Assembly (NCBI RefSeq): GCF_023161665.1 | Contig: NZ_JALNTW010000001.1 | Coordinates: 65,454-129,453, forward strand | Direction: 5' to 3' | Origin: Shewanella sp. 1CM18E | Lineage (GTDB): Bacteria; Pseudomonadota; Gammaproteobacteria; Enterobacterales; Shewanellaceae | Length of the DNA stretch: 64,000 nucleotides | In this document: in pieces, positions 53,431 to 63,402 of the stretch | Position numbering within the stretch: the stretch's first letter is position 1 | How the letters are laid out: every line of letters begins with the position of its first letter | Position numbers and translations under genes: made by a program | Notes under the pieces: model-generated | Databases searched by the model: none | Told to the model about the DNA's origin: nothing | What the model saw: the letters and a program-made list of their open reading frames with translations, nothing else

Positions 53431-54567
53431 TTATTTAACCCCTTGTAAGACATCTTTAAAATCTCGAGTAATGGTTTGCATTACTTGAATAACTTTATCT
53501 GCGTATTTCGGATCGGTTGCATAACCCGCTTCTTGCAAAGAACGAATAAAAGCCTGTGGATTTGCAGCTTGTTTTAACGCTTCTTGGTAGCGCTCGCCAT
53601 TACCGACAAAATCAACAAAGTCATTAAAGCTTTGGCCAATATCCTCATACACTCGGAAATTTGCTCGCTGTTTAACCGCTATACCTTGCTCGTATTCCAG
53701 CGTGTTAACAGAGGCATGCTCACCCTGCCAACGGCTATCGGCTTTAATATTGAATAAGTTGTTACTTTGCTGACCTTGCTGGCCCTTAACCATTTTTTGC
53801 CCCCAGCCAGTTTCAAGTGCAGACTGAGCAATCAATACTTCAGGTGTAGTACCTAGATCTTTTGCCGCTTTTTCAGCATGAGGATACAAACGCGAAACAA
53901 ACTCTTGTTGGCTAGTGAAATTTGCCTGAGACTTGTCAGCATCGACTGCCGCTGACGGCAATACTTTGCCACTTAACAATGAATCTAAGGTATCGGTCTG
54001 TTTTGCTGAAAATAAACCGTGATTAGCAGCCACGGCATGATTCGAGCCCGCTGTAATTGGATTATTTGGCTGATTAACTTGCTGCGCTGTGATTTGGTTG
54101 GCAGCACTCATTAACCCGGCTTCTGTAGTCATATTATTTAAACTTACAGTGCGCAATGCTGGCATCTGCATTACATCTGCAGTATCCATGGTTAATGCCG
54201 CTGCTTTAGAGCCGGCATTGATATCACCGCGCAGTACTGAGGCTGGCGTCATTGGGCTGTTAGCAGGGTCAAGCTGTTGCACCATAAGATCAGCTAAACC
54301 CAACATGCCCTCGCCTGACAAGTTTACCGACATCTGCTGATCATGCATCTGTTCATAAAACTTGGTGTACTGGCTATTCATAGGGCTGTCTGATTCAAAG
54401 ATAGCATTAGCGTCACGCATGCTTTGCATCAGCATTTGCACGAAGATCCCTTCAAACTGCTGAGCAACTTCTTTTAACGCACTGGTTTCATCTTTTTGTG
54501 CTCTGGATCTTAATGAGTCCAAGCCTCCAAGATCCAGAAATTGCGATGCGTTCGACAGCTTTTCCAT
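53431..54567 (-). CDS. flgJ: Rod-assembly protein and muramidase FlgJ
   Basis: FlgJ caps the growing rod and cuts peptidoglycan. The 378-residue protein has an N-terminal rod-scaffold domain (VAQQFEGIFVQMLMQSMRDA), a Gln/Asn/Ala-rich linker, and a C-terminal glucosaminidase-type domain from about 215 with LIAQSALETGWGQKMV carrying the catalytic Glu. It is longer than the enteric form (about 313) because of the linker. Confidence 0.95.
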   Translation of the reverse strand: MEKLSNASQFLDLGGLDSLRSRAQKDETSALKEVAQQFEGIFVQMLMQSMRDANAIFESDSPMNSQYTKFYEQMHDQQMSVNLSGEGMLGLADLMVQQLDPANSPMTPASVLRGDINAGSKAAALTMDTADVMQMPALRTVSLNNMTTEAGLMSAANQITAQQVNQPNNPITAGSNHAVAANHGLFSAKQTDTLDSLLSGKVLPSAAVDADKSQANFTSQQEFVSRLYPHAEKAAKDLGTTPEVLIAQSALETGWGQKMVKGQQGQQSNNLFNIKADSRWQGEHASVNTLEYEQGIAVKQRANFRVYEDIGQSFNDFVDFVGNGERYQEALKQAANPQAFIRSLQEAGYATDPKYADKVIQVMQTITRDFKDVLQGVK

Positions 54568-54595
54568 GACACCTTTCCAATAAAACTGACAATAT

Positions 54596-55705
54596 TTAGA
54601 TAATTATCAGTTCACCATGCAAAGCTCCTGCCATCTTTAACGCTTCTAGAATAGCAAGTACATCTGAAGGGGCAGCCCCGACCAAGTTAACCGCACGAAC
54701 TAGCTCGTCTAGCGTGGTTCCAGGGTTAAACATAAACATGCGGCTATCTTGTTCTGCTACATCAACTGTGCTGTCGGTAGTGACCACAGTTTGACCGTTA
54801 CCAAACGGGTTTGGCTGAGAAACCTGAGTCGCTTCAGCAATCGTCACCGTTAAGCCACCATGGGTTACTGCTGCTGGCAATAATTTGACGTTCTGGCCAA
54901 CAACAATCGTACCAGTACGAGAATTAACAATGACTTTTGCAGACTCAGATGCAGGTTCTACTTCAATATTTTCAAGCGTGGCTAAAAACGATACCCGTTG
55001 TGATACATCACGCGGCGCACTCACCTGCACAGAAGCCGCATCAAGTGGTCTTGCCATACCAGGGCCAAGTAGATCGTTAATCGCATCAGCTAAGCGTTTT
55101 GCCGTAGAGAAATCGGCGCGGCGTAAGTTAAAGGTTAAGTGATCGCCGGTTGAAAATGGCGTTGCCACAGTGCGCTCAATAATCGCACCATTGGGAATAC
55201 GACCAACGGTTGGGGTGTTTTGAATTACCTTAGAGCCGTCCATACCTTCAGCACTAAAACCACTGACAACCATGCTACCTTGAGCAATTGCGTACACATT
55301 ACCGTCGACACCTTTTAAGAAGGTTTGAAGCAAAGTGCCGCCTCGTAAACTTTTGGCTTCACCAAGGCTTGATACGGTGACGTCTAAGGTTTGACCCGGC
55401 TTAATAAACGGTGGCATATCAGCGCTCACAGCTACTACCGCGACGTTTTTAATCTTAGGTTGAAAATTGTCTGGCAAGTTAATGCCAAAGTTTTTCAACA
55501 TGGTTTTAAACGTTTGCTGGGTGTAGCGAGTCTTTTCACCCGTACCCGGCAAACCAACCACTAAACCATAACCAATAAGTTGGTTACTACGTACCCCTTG
55601 TACGTTGGCGATGTCTTTAATGCGCTGCGCTTTTACCGGCGTACTTAACGCAAAAGTCGATAAAGCCAGCACCATACATAGCAAAACCAATTTAAATTTC
55701 ATCAT
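54596..55705 (-). CDS. flgI: P-ring protein FlgI
   Basis: The 369-residue periplasmic protein has a signal peptide ([20 protein letters not shown] ending near VKA), then [20 protein letters not shown] and [20 protein letters not shown], which are FlgI signatures, and the ending [18 protein letters not shown]. It follows flgH by 33 bases. Confidence 0.97.
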   Translation of the reverse strand: MMKFKLVLLCMVLALSTFALSTPVKAQRIKDIANVQGVRSNQLIGYGLVVGLPGTGEKTRYTQQTFKTMLKNFGINLPDNFQPKIKNVAVVAVSADMPPFIKPGQTLDVTVSSLGEAKSLRGGTLLQTFLKGVDGNVYAIAQGSMVVSGFSAEGMDGSKVIQNTPTVGRIPNGAIIERTVATPFSTGDHLTFNLRRADFSTAKRLADAINDLLGPGMARPLDAASVQVSAPRDVSQRVSFLATLENIEVEPASESAKVIVNSRTGTIVVGQNVKLLPAAVTHGGLTVTIAEATQVSQPNPFGNGQTVVTTDSTVDVAEQDSRMFMFNPGTTLDELVRAVNLVGAAPSDVLAILEALKMAGALHGELIII

Positions 55706-55738
55706 CCTAAATCCTTAACTCTAGCGCGTTGCTAACAC

Positions 55739-56413
55739 CTAGAATGGCCACCAGCTACCCATAAAGAACGAAGCTAACCAACCCACTTTTTGCACTTCAG
55801 CAAATGTACCTGTACCACTGTATTGAATGCGGGCATTGGCGACTCGTTGCGAGTCAATGGTGTTATCAGGGCGGATGTCTTGAGCGCGTACAATACCTGT
55901 GATGCGCACAAATTCATCGCCATTGTTAATACTGATCCACTTTTCACCACGAATGACTAAGTTACCGTTATTCAGCACTTGCATTACGTTGGCAGAAATA
56001 CTGCCAGACAAACTATTACTTTGGTCAGCATCAGACTCACGCTTAGTATTCATGCTGTCTTTGTAACGCAAATCAATGGGATTACCGCCAATGGTCACAT
56101 TGCCGCCACCAGCATAAATGGGATCTAGTGACAGGTCGGTACCTTTAGAGATCTCGTTGTTAGCACTCTTTTTAGCCTGAGTTTGCTCCATTAAATACAC
56201 AGTAATAATGTCGCCTACTTTAAGCGCTTTAATGTCTGAATACAGGCTAGACGCTTGGCTATCTTGATACATAGAGCCCGTGGCTGCGATTTTGGTCGGC
56301 GGCGCTTCTGGATAAACAGGCGCATAATAAGGATCGTCAGCAATTGGTTTTCCGTTGGTTGAATTACAACCAGAGATCACCGCAATCAAGGCAAACACCA
56401 ACAAATGCTTCAT
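55739..56413 (-). CDS. flgH: L-ring lipoprotein FlgH
   Basis: The 224-residue lipoprotein has a type II signal peptide with lipobox ISGC (Cys16) and the FlgH domain including [40 protein letters not shown] and [17 protein letters not shown]. It forms the outer-membrane ring. Confidence 0.97.
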   Translation of the reverse strand: MKHLLVFALIAVISGCNSTNGKPIADDPYYAPVYPEAPPTKIAATGSMYQDSQASSLYSDIKALKVGDIITVYLMEQTQAKKSANNEISKGTDLSLDPIYAGGGNVTIGGNPIDLRYKDSMNTKRESDADQSNSLSGSISANVMQVLNNGNLVIRGEKWISINNGDEFVRITGIVRAQDIRPDNTIDSQRVANARIQYSGTGTFAEVQKVGWLASFFMGSWWPF

Positions 56414-56435
56414 AGTTAAAGCCTCTTAAAAATGC

Positions 56436-57224
56436 TTAAAGATTCTGGTTTACGTAAGACAACATCTGGTCAACGGCCGAGATAACTTTTGAGTTCATCT
56501 CATAAATACGCTGACTTTCAATTAAGTTAACAAGCTCTTCGGTCACGTTAACGTTTGAGGTTTCAAGTGCGCCTTGACGAATAGCGCCCATACCATCAAG
56601 CGAAGCCGTGCCTTGAATAGGTGTACCACTGGCTCCAGTTTCTAGATAAAGGTTCTGTCCCATAGGATCGAGTCCTGACGGATTAATAAAATCAGAAATA
56701 GCTAACTGGCCAACAACTTGGTTTTCAGCGTTACCCGGTGTTTTGACTGACACTTCACCTTCAGCAGAAACCGTAATGCTAGTTGCATCATCAGGAATCG
56801 TAATCGCAGGCTGAACCACATAACCCGAGCCAGGAGTTACTATTTGCCCAGTATCATCTAAGCTAAACTGACCATTACGGGTATATGCCGCTGTACCGTC
56901 TGGTAATTGCACCTCAAAAAATCCAGGCCCTTCAACCATTAAATCTAACGAGTTATCAGTAGTTAGCATATTGCCTTGAGTAAACATCTCTTGGGTAGCA
57001 ACCACTTTAGTACCCGCACCAATACTTAAACCGTTTGGTAACTTAGTGTTTGATGCGCTAATACCACCAGCTTGATTAACGTTTTGATAAAGCAAATCTT
57101 CAAAGACTGCGCGGCTTTTCTTAAAACCTACAGTGCTGGCGTTAGCCACGTTATTTGAAATAACAGAAATATCGGTTTGCTGAGCGTCTAAACCAGTCTT
57201 ACTTATCCATAAAGCGGGATGCAT
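56436..57224 (-). CDS. flgG: Distal rod protein FlgG
   Basis: The 262-residue protein starts MHPALWISKTGLDAQQTDIS, has the rod signature VISNNVANASTVGFKKSRA and ends in the paired helix ELVNLIESQRIYEMNSKVIS. The length is that of canonical FlgG. It lies 10 bases after flgF. Confidence 0.97.
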   Translation of the reverse strand: MHPALWISKTGLDAQQTDISVISNNVANASTVGFKKSRAVFEDLLYQNVNQAGGISASNTKLPNGLSIGAGTKVVATQEMFTQGNMLTTDNSLDLMVEGPGFFEVQLPDGTAAYTRNGQFSLDDTGQIVTPGSGYVVQPAITIPDDATSITVSAEGEVSVKTPGNAENQVVGQLAISDFINPSGLDPMGQNLYLETGASGTPIQGTASLDGMGAIRQGALETSNVNVTEELVNLIESQRIYEMNSKVISAVDQMLSYVNQNL

Positions 57225-57234
57225 AGTATCTCTC

Positions 57235-57978
57235 CTAGCTTATGCGCATTAGGGCAGAAGATGCGCGGTCGTTCTCTTCTGCGGTTTTCATCATTTTCAC
57301 TTGCATCTCGAACTGACGTTGCAGGTCAATCATAGATACCATTTCATGTACTGCATTAACGTTGCTGCCTTCAACAGCCCCGCTTAATAACCCTACACTA
57401 GGATCGGCTGGTGCATTCTCACCAGACATAAGACGAAATAAACCGTCTTCTCCACGCATTAGGTTTTGATTACCCGGATTAACCAGTTTGATCCGAGCAA
57501 CCTCTTCAATCACTTCAGCTGTAGCGCCAGATGGACGAACTGACACTATGCCGTCTTGAGAGATCTCAACTTTTTCAATTGGCAGTGGCAACACAATTGG
57601 GCCATTGTCGCCCATCACAGCTGTGCCTCTGTCATTACGCAATACGCCAGTATTATCAAAGCGTAAGCTGCCAGAGCGGGTATAAGCTTCACCGCCATTT
57701 TCAGCTTGCACAGCAATCCAGCCATCGCCCTTAACTGCAATATCTAAATCACGGCCAGTCGTTTTAATTGGACCACTAGCAAAATTAGCTGACGGAGTTT
57801 CAGTCATTGAAAAAACGCGTGTAGGTAAGCCTTCACCAAAGGCCTGCATAGAGCGCGCCTGAGCGAGATCGGCCTTAAAGCCATCGGTATTCGCATTGGC
57901 CAAATTATTGGCACTGACAGCCAATGAATTCATATTCTGTTTTGCGCCGCTCATTGCGACATAGAGCAATTTGTCCAC
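57235..57978 (-). CDS. flgF: Proximal rod protein FlgF
   Basis: The 247-residue protein starts with GTG (MDKLLYVAMSGAKQNM) and carries the rod motif VSANNLANANTDGFKADLA and the end MVSMIDLQRQFEMQVKMMKT. It is the first gene of the flgF-flgL run, under the sigma-54 site at 58016-58032. Confidence 0.96.
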   Translation of the reverse strand: MDKLLYVAMSGAKQNMNSLAVSANNLANANTDGFKADLAQARSMQAFGEGLPTRVFSMTETPSANFASGPIKTTGRDLDIAVKGDGWIAVQAENGGEAYTRSGSLRFDNTGVLRNDRGTAVMGDNGPIVLPLPIEKVEISQDGIVSVRPSGATAEVIEEVARIKLVNPGNQNLMRGEDGLFRLMSGENAPADPSVGLLSGAVEGSNVNAVHEMVSMIDLQRQFEMQVKMMKTAEENDRASSALMRIS

Positions 57979-58015
57979 TTAACACTCCGTCAAACTTCCG
58001 TCTAAACAATAGCAA

Positions 58016-58032
58016 AGCAAACATCGTGCCAA
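58016..58032 (-). promoter_or_regulatory. Sigma-54 promoter of flgF
   Basis: The minus strand reads TTGGCACGATGTTTGCT, a full match to the sigma-54 consensus with GG-N10-GC spacing, about 40 bases before the flgF GTG. Confidence 0.93.
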
Positions 58033-58126
58033 AGAGTCTTGGTGAGTAAGTTAAGATTTAAGCAAGGTGAGATTAGTCTGAGGTGGTTATTAAATGTTTT
58101 ATAAGGTCAAAAGCGGTAGAAAGAGG

Positions 58127-58156
58127 AAACACGTTGCCTTTGCGGCAACGTGTTTT
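58127..58156 (-). terminator. Hairpin terminator after flgE
   Basis: ACACGTTGCC and GGCAACGTGT form a perfect stem with a 5-base loop 20 bases after the flgE stop. The minus-strand tail (TTTCCTCTTTC) is T-rich but interrupted; the plus-strand side has five T. Confidence 0.75.
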
Positions 58157-58176
58157 TGCTTAATTGCCGTTAAAAA

Positions 58177-59538
58177 TTAACGGATCTGCAGGATAGATTG
58201 CTGCAAGGTATTATTCACTTCAAGAGTACGAGAGTTAGCCTGGAAGTTACGCTGCGCAGAAATCAAATCCACCAGCTCAGTGGTCAAGTCTACGTTCGAT
58301 TGCTCAAGTGCTGATGAACGAATACTACCAAAGGTGCCGCTATTCGCCTCACCCGCCAATGCAGGGCCAGAATCTAAACTGGCTTTCCAAGACGTATTAC
58401 CCGCTTGTGTTAGTCCTTGCTCGTTAGCAAAGCCAACCAAAGCTACACGCGCTAATGGCACAGTAGAGCCATTACTGTAACTTGCATTGATAAGACCGTC
58501 AGCGCCTACTTCAACGTTGGTTAGGCGACCAACTGTGGTACCGTCTTGAGTTAACTCAGTTACTTCAAATGGTGAAGCAAACTGAGTTGGATTATTAAAG
58601 TTTAGCGTCAATTTTTGACTGCCATCTGCGCCAGGACCTAATACGTTCGCGCCACCAACGCCTAAGGCTTCAGTTGTAATAACCGCAGGGTCGCTGCCTT
58701 CATAACCACCTGTAGCATTAAATGACACTGCAGCGCCTTTCCAGCCAGCTGCGTTTTCAGCTTTAGCCGTTGAGTCCGCAACACCATCACCAGTAGTGTC
58801 TGTTGCGTATTCACCTGATGCAGGATCAACATCAACAGGCTTACCATCAACTGCATAAAACGCTACCCAGTTACTCTCATTGTTATGAGCCGCATTAGGT
58901 GGACGAACAAAATATGAGGTTAAAATATGTGGCTCACCGAGTGAGTCATAAATCGTCACAGAAGTCGAATTGTTAAAGGTTTCTGGATCATCAGGGTCAA
59001 ACGCCGCAGGATCGAGTGTCCCCTCACCGGCATTCAGGTTCATCTGAATACCCACATTGTCAGTTTTAACTGGGCTACCTGCAGTGTCAGGAATTTGCAC
59101 CGGCTTAGTTGTAGTTAAACTCACTGAAGTCGAATTACCCTCTTTATCCACTGGGAATGTTTGTAGGTAATTACCGGCCGAATCTACGATGTAGTTATTC
59201 GAGTCGAACTTAAATGCGCCCGCACGAGTATATGAGTGATCTTGTGAACCAATTTCTGATGAGGTTACAAAGAATCCACCGCCATTAATTGCCATATCAA
59301 GTGAGTTATTAGTAAATTGCATACTGCCCTGATGGAACTGCTGGGCAACTTGACTTGTTGTAACACCGCCACCCACTGCCGTTTTACTATTTGAAAAAAT
59401 AGAGTTGGCATACACATCAGCAAATTCAGCACGAGACTCTTTAAAACCTGTGGTATTAACGTTCGCGATATTGTTTGCTGTTGTATTTAGATCTTTTTGC
59501 GCTGATGAAATCCCGCTCAATGCAATATTAAATGACAT
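58177..59538 (-). CDS. flgE: Hook protein FlgE
   Basis: The 453-residue protein begins MSFNIALSGISSAQKDLNTT, followed by NNIANVNTTGFKESRAEFAD, and ends with ELVDLISAQRNFQANSRTLE. It builds the hook. The middle is beta-rich, and the length is somewhat above the enteric FlgE (about 403). It is last in flgBCDE. Confidence 0.97.
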   Translation of the reverse strand: MSFNIALSGISSAQKDLNTTANNIANVNTTGFKESRAEFADVYANSIFSNSKTAVGGGVTTSQVAQQFHQGSMQFTNNSLDMAINGGGFFVTSSEIGSQDHSYTRAGAFKFDSNNYIVDSAGNYLQTFPVDKEGNSTSVSLTTTKPVQIPDTAGSPVKTDNVGIQMNLNAGEGTLDPAAFDPDDPETFNNSTSVTIYDSLGEPHILTSYFVRPPNAAHNNESNWVAFYAVDGKPVDVDPASGEYATDTTGDGVADSTAKAENAAGWKGAAVSFNATGGYEGSDPAVITTEALGVGGANVLGPGADGSQKLTLNFNNPTQFASPFEVTELTQDGTTVGRLTNVEVGADGLINASYSNGSTVPLARVALVGFANEQGLTQAGNTSWKASLDSGPALAGEANSGTFGSIRSSALEQSNVDLTTELVDLISAQRNFQANSRTLEVNNTLQQSILQIR

Positions 59539-59644
59539 GATTCACCCCAGTCCTTATGTAATTCTATTTTGAAGCGTTGCAAGCTCACTGTGCAGCGCTG
59601 CGTAATTAATTTGCCGCTAACTTTTTTATGCTAACTTTTCGCAA

Positions 59645-60472
59645 TTAGGTTTCAGATACAGCGAGTACATCACTGATCTTAATGCCGCCAACACCACGTA
59701 GATTCAAAATCGCACCGGTTGCAGCAGTACCTAACGAAACGCTGGTAACATGGGCGTAAGTTGACACAGGCAATTCTTCACTCGTACCATCAACTTTACC
59801 GCTAGCTTTAAAGGTGTAATTCCCCTCAGCAACTGGCTCACCATTCTTATCTAAACCGTCCCAGCTAACATCAATGTTGCCACCCGCGCTACCATCAACG
59901 GTGTAAGTGTCAACGAGCTGACCTTTTTCATCTTCAATACGCACTGTGATTGAATCGACTGGTTCAGGCGTACTAATGATGCCCTTCATACTGGTATCTT
60001 CCGCAGAGATATGCGCAGTATCTGATGGGATAAGCACCTTTTGCCCAACAAGACCCGATGCTTGCAACGCCTGACTAGAGCTGGTTAACGCATTAAGGTT
60101 AACAATCTCTTCGTTCAGCTTAGTAATACCATCTACCGTTGAAAACGACGCCATCTGCTGGATCATCTGATCGTTTTCAACTGGCTTAAATGGATCCTGC
60201 ATTGATAACTGCTGACTCAAAAGTGCAAAGAAGTCTTCTTGGGTCAACTCTTGGTTGTTAGGCTCCGGTACTGCGCTTTCTTCAGGTAAGCGCAATCCGT
60301 CAAGAAATGGATTACCTGTCGATGTTTGTTCAGTATTAGTCGCTGCAGCCACGTTACTTTGCGTTGTTTGGGCTGTTTGCGGCGAAATAGGATTACTCTG
60401 AGGAGAGATCCCACCAACTTGGGTTGCCCCTGGCGCTGCCGATGTTCCGCCAAGCGGATTAATAAGGCTCAA
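59645..60472 (-). CDS. flgD: Hook-cap protein FlgD
   Basis: The 275-residue protein has a Thr/Gln-rich N-terminal region, the FlgD signature LTQEDFFALLSQQLSMQDPF and QMIQQMASFSTVDGITKLNE, and a C-terminal FlgD-Ig type domain (ISVTVRIEDEKGQ region, SWDGLDKNGEPVAEGNYTF). The start is TTG at 60470-60472 with GGAGG 7 bases upstream. Confidence 0.96.
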   Translation of the reverse strand: MSLINPLGGTSAAPGATQVGGISPQSNPISPQTAQTTQSNVAAATNTEQTSTGNPFLDGLRLPEESAVPEPNNQELTQEDFFALLSQQLSMQDPFKPVENDQMIQQMASFSTVDGITKLNEEIVNLNALTSSSQALQASGLVGQKVLIPSDTAHISAEDTSMKGIISTPEPVDSITVRIEDEKGQLVDTYTVDGSAGGNIDVSWDGLDKNGEPVAEGNYTFKASGKVDGTSEELPVSTYAHVTSVSLGTAATGAILNLRGVGGIKISDVLAVSET

Positions 60473-60497
60473 AATTTACCTCCAGCTTTCACTGAGT

Positions 60498-60914
60498 TTA
60501 TTTGCCTATTCTAAGAGTCTGCTGAAGCATTGATTTTGCAGCTTCAGTGACTTGTACGTTCATTTGATAAGAGCGAGAAGCCGAGATCATATTCGCCATT
60601 TCCTCCATAACATTGACATTAGGCTTATAAATAAAGCCATCGGTGTCGGCCATTGGGTGATCTGGCGCAAATTCTTTATTAAGTGGCAAGTCGCTTTCAA
60701 CAATGCCCTTAACGGCAACAGATGCAGACGCACTTTGATGTTGCTGTGCCTTGCTCATCTCGGCTTCAAAAATTGGGTGACGGGCGCGGTATGTCTCTCC
60801 AACACTACTTGAGACTGAATCAGCGTTAGCAATATTACTGGCCGTAGTGTTCAAGCGCACAGACTGAGCTGACATACCTGAACCTGCTACATTAAAAATA
60901 TTAAATAAGCTCAT
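60498..60914 (-). CDS. flgC: Proximal rod protein FlgC
   Basis: The 138-residue protein begins MSLFNIFNVAGSGMSAQSVR, has the rod motif RLNTTASNIANADSVSSSVG and ends MANMISASRSYQMNVQVTEA. It overlaps nothing and lies 2 bases after flgB. Confidence 0.97.
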   Translation of the reverse strand: MSLFNIFNVAGSGMSAQSVRLNTTASNIANADSVSSSVGETYRARHPIFEAEMSKAQQHQSASASVAVKGIVESDLPLNKEFAPDHPMADTDGFIYKPNVNVMEEMANMISASRSYQMNVQVTEAAKSMLQQTLRIGK

Positions 60915-60916
60915 AA

Positions 60917-61315
60917 TTAATCGCCTCTAATCGCTTTTTTCATACCGGAGAACTTCCCGTCTAAAAAGCCTAATGACATTTGATACTCTAGTGCGTTTTG
61001 CATAAACGCTGATTGCTCTTGCTGAATATCCACAGTATTACCGTCACCTGTATCGGGTTGATTTGGTACGCGATAACTCACATGCTGCTGGCTTAGCGCT
61101 GCTAAATCAAAATGTTTACTATCACTTTTAGCCATAGTTAAACCCGATTGCTTTGACTGCGCTGCGGTCATGGCTTTAGCAAAATCAACATCACGAGCTT
61201 TATAGTTTGGCGTATCGGCGTTAGCTATATTTGAAGACAAAACTTCAGCACGTTGAGAACGGATCCCCAAAGTGTGTTGATGAACACCTAATGCTTTATC
61301 AAAACTAATCGCCAT
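60917..61315 (-). CDS. flgB: Proximal rod protein FlgB
   Basis: The 132-residue protein has RSQRAEVLSSNIANADTPNY near the N-terminus and QSAFMQNALEYQMSLGFLDG at the end. It is the first gene of flgBCDE behind a strong sigma-54 promoter, with AGGAGG just upstream of the ATG. Confidence 0.97.
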   Translation of the reverse strand: MAISFDKALGVHQHTLGIRSQRAEVLSSNIANADTPNYKARDVDFAKAMTAAQSKQSGLTMAKSDSKHFDLAALSQQHVSYRVPNQPDTGDGNTVDIQQEQSAFMQNALEYQMSLGFLDGKFSGMKKAIRGD

Positions 61316-61348
61316 AAAATTGCCTCCTAAGCTCCATTGCTAAATTAA

Positions 61349-61365
61349 AGCAATACTTGTGCCAA
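61349..61365 (-). promoter_or_regulatory. Sigma-54 promoter of flgBCDE
   Basis: The minus strand reads TTGGCACAAGTATTGCT, an excellent sigma-54 match with GG-N10-GC spacing, about 35 bases before the flgB ATG. Confidence 0.95.
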
Positions 61366-61456
61366 AAAATTAGCTGGATAAACGATTTATGATTTTTAGA
61401 GGGTAATTGCGAGAAGTTAAGGACGGTATAGATAAAAAAGGTCACAAACAAGATGC

Positions 61457-61485
61457 AAAAAACGCGTCATAATAGACGCGTTTAT
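61457..61485 (-). terminator. Intrinsic terminator of cheR
   Basis: AAACGCGTC and GACGCGTTT form a stem around a 6-base loop; the minus strand ends in six T. It starts about 20 bases after the cheR stop. Confidence 0.9.
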
Positions 61486-61503
61486 TTTAGTTAAAGCCGC
61501 TCA

Positions 61504-62337
61504 CTAGCTGCGCTTTTGGTAATAGATGCCAGGATTGCAGCGCACCATATCAAATTCATCAGACAGGCCAGCAATAGACTCTGATGCCCCCAAGAACAAA
61601 ATGCCGTTAGGGTTTAGTGCGGCAGCAAATTGCCGCAAAATCTTCCGCTTTGCCTCTGGAGAGAAATAGATCAATACATTACGGCAAAAGATAATGTCGA
61701 ACTTGCCAAGTAAGGTGTAACTTTCAAGTAAGTTATGGGCTCTAAAGTTAACTAATCGTTTTACATTAGGCTTAACCACCATATTACCCGATGGTAACGC
61801 ATCAAAAAACTGACGCTTACGCTCATCAGACAAACCGCGCCCAAGAGCTAAATTATCGTATTCAGCATTTTTACAACGCTCTAGCATTGATGGCGATAAG
61901 TCAGTCGCTAGAATACTTGCGCTACTTGGCAAGCTACCAGGTTTACGCTGCTGATGTTCTAACACGCTCATTGCTAAAGAATAAGGCTCTTGACCAGATG
62001 AACAAGCTGCCGACCATATTTTAACTGGGCGACCTAAGCGGTTAAAAGTTGGCAAAATTGAGTTACTTAATAACTCGAAAGGATAGCGGTCACGAAACCA
62101 CAAGGTTTCGTTAGTGGTCATGGCATCAATCACCTCTGTACGCAATTGACGTTCAGTAGGTTTCATTGAGTGTTTAACCACATCAGATAAAGACGGTAAG
62201 TTATACTTACCCATTAATGGTGCTAAGCGGCTACGCACTAAATACTGCTTATTTTCTCCCAGCACAATACCGCTATGCTGCTCCAAGAATAATCGAAACT
62301 GATTGTACTCATTCTCAGCGAGAGATTTATTTGACAC
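61504..62337 (-). CDS. cheR: Chemotaxis protein methyltransferase CheR
   Basis: CheR methylates receptor glutamates using S-adenosylmethionine. The 277-residue protein has the N-terminal helical domain, the motif TNETLWFRDRYPFELL, the SAM-binding loop WSAACSSGQEPYSLAMSV and FDIIFCRNVLIYF. The start is GTG at 62335-62337 with AGGAT upstream. It lies after cheV and away from its opponent cheB. Confidence 0.96.
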   Translation of the reverse strand: MSNKSLAENEYNQFRLFLEQHSGIVLGENKQYLVRSRLAPLMGKYNLPSLSDVVKHSMKPTERQLRTEVIDAMTTNETLWFRDRYPFELLSNSILPTFNRLGRPVKIWSAACSSGQEPYSLAMSVLEHQQRKPGSLPSSASILATDLSPSMLERCKNAEYDNLALGRGLSDERKRQFFDALPSGNMVVKPNVKRLVNFRAHNLLESYTLLGKFDIIFCRNVLIYFSPEAKRKILRQFAAALNPNGILFLGASESIAGLSDEFDMVRCNPGIYYQKRS

Positions 62338-62481
62338 GCTTATATCCTAATTAAATAAAATAAACCGCATTGGCACTATCGCCGATGTATCTGCAATAGC
62401 CAAAAACGAACGCAGCGTTATACCTCAGCGGGGAGAGAAACACAAGTCAACCACAGTGCCCTCGCCCCCAAGTAACCGAGA

Positions 62482-63402
62482 TTACAGACTTAAGTGCTTG
62501 TTTACGGCCGCTGCTAATTCGTCTGGGTTAAATTTAGCGATAAAGTCATTAGCACCAACCTTCTGCACCATGGCTTGGTTAAAGACACCACTTAATGACG
62601 TATGCAGCACCACTTTTATATTCTTAAGCTTAGGATCATCACGGATTTCAGCAGTTAAGGTATAGCCATCCATTTCTGGCATTTCAATATCTGAAATAAT
62701 CAGTGGGATCTCTGTTGAAACATCGTCTAGCTCAGCGGAAATTGCCCTTAGCTTATCTAGCGCTTCTTTACCGTCTTTAGCGGTATCGATTTGTAGATCA
62801 AGTGACGTTAATGCGCGAATGATTTGCTTACGAGCAACCGATGAATCGTCGATAACCATAATATGATAATGCTTATCTCTATCAATCGTTAACGCTTCAT
62901 CAAGCTCTTTACTGGTATTAGTGTTTACAGGAGAGATCTCATCAAGGATTTTCTCAACATCTAAAATCTCAACCAATTCGTTATCAATTTCAGTTACCGC
63001 TGTTAGGTAAGAAAACTTACCAGCCCCTTGAGGCGGAGGCATAATCGCTTCCCAGTTCATATTAATGATGCGCTCAACAGAGCTCACCAAGAAGCCTTGG
63101 ATACTGCGGTTATATTCAGAAATAATAATGAAACTGTTTTCGATGTTCTCTATTGGGCGGCCACCTGTTGCCGCACTTAAATCAATGACTGAAATAGTCA
63201 TGCCGCGAACATGTGCTACGCCACGAACTTTAGAGTTAAGCTTAGGCAAGTTAGTTAAGGGCGGGCACTGTAGCACTTCTTTTACTTTAAACACGTTAAT
63301 GCCGAATCGTTGGCGTCCATTAAGCTTAAATAACAATAACTCTAGGCGGTTTTGCCCAACCAATTGAGTTCGTTTGTTTACTGATTCAAGAATATTCGAC
63401 AT
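62482..63402 (-). CDS. cheV: Chemotaxis protein CheV (CheW-receiver fusion)
   Basis: The 306-residue protein joins a CheW-like domain (about 1-165: FKVKEVLQCPPLTNLPKLNS, VRGMTISVIDLS) to a receiver domain (about 175-305) with IMVIDDSSVARKQI and phospho-acceptor Asp in LIISDIEMPEMDG. It couples receptors to CheA and aids adaptation. Placed just before cheR and divergent from flgA, as in many Vibrionaceae and Shewanella. Confidence 0.96.
   Translation of the reverse strand: MSNILESVNKRTQLVGQNRLELLLFKLNGRQRFGINVFKVKEVLQCPPLTNLPKLNSKVRGVAHVRGMTISVIDLSAATGGRPIENIENSFIIISEYNRSIQGFLVSSVERIINMNWEAIMPPPQGAGKFSYLTAVTEIDNELVEILDVEKILDEISPVNTNTSKELDEALTIDRDKHYHIMVIDDSSVARKQIIRALTSLDLQIDTAKDGKEALDKLRAISAELDDVSTEIPLIISDIEMPEMDGYTLTAEIRDDPKLKNIKVVLHTSLSGVFNQAMVQKVGANDFIAKFNPDELAAAVNKHLSL

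Noticed and set aside
53409-53432. Sigma-54 promoter for flgK
   Set aside because: GG and GC are 10 bases apart on the minus strand (GGGGTTAAATAATGCA), but the -24 box otherwise fails (GGGGTT against TGGCAC) and it overlaps the flgJ end; chance match more likely.
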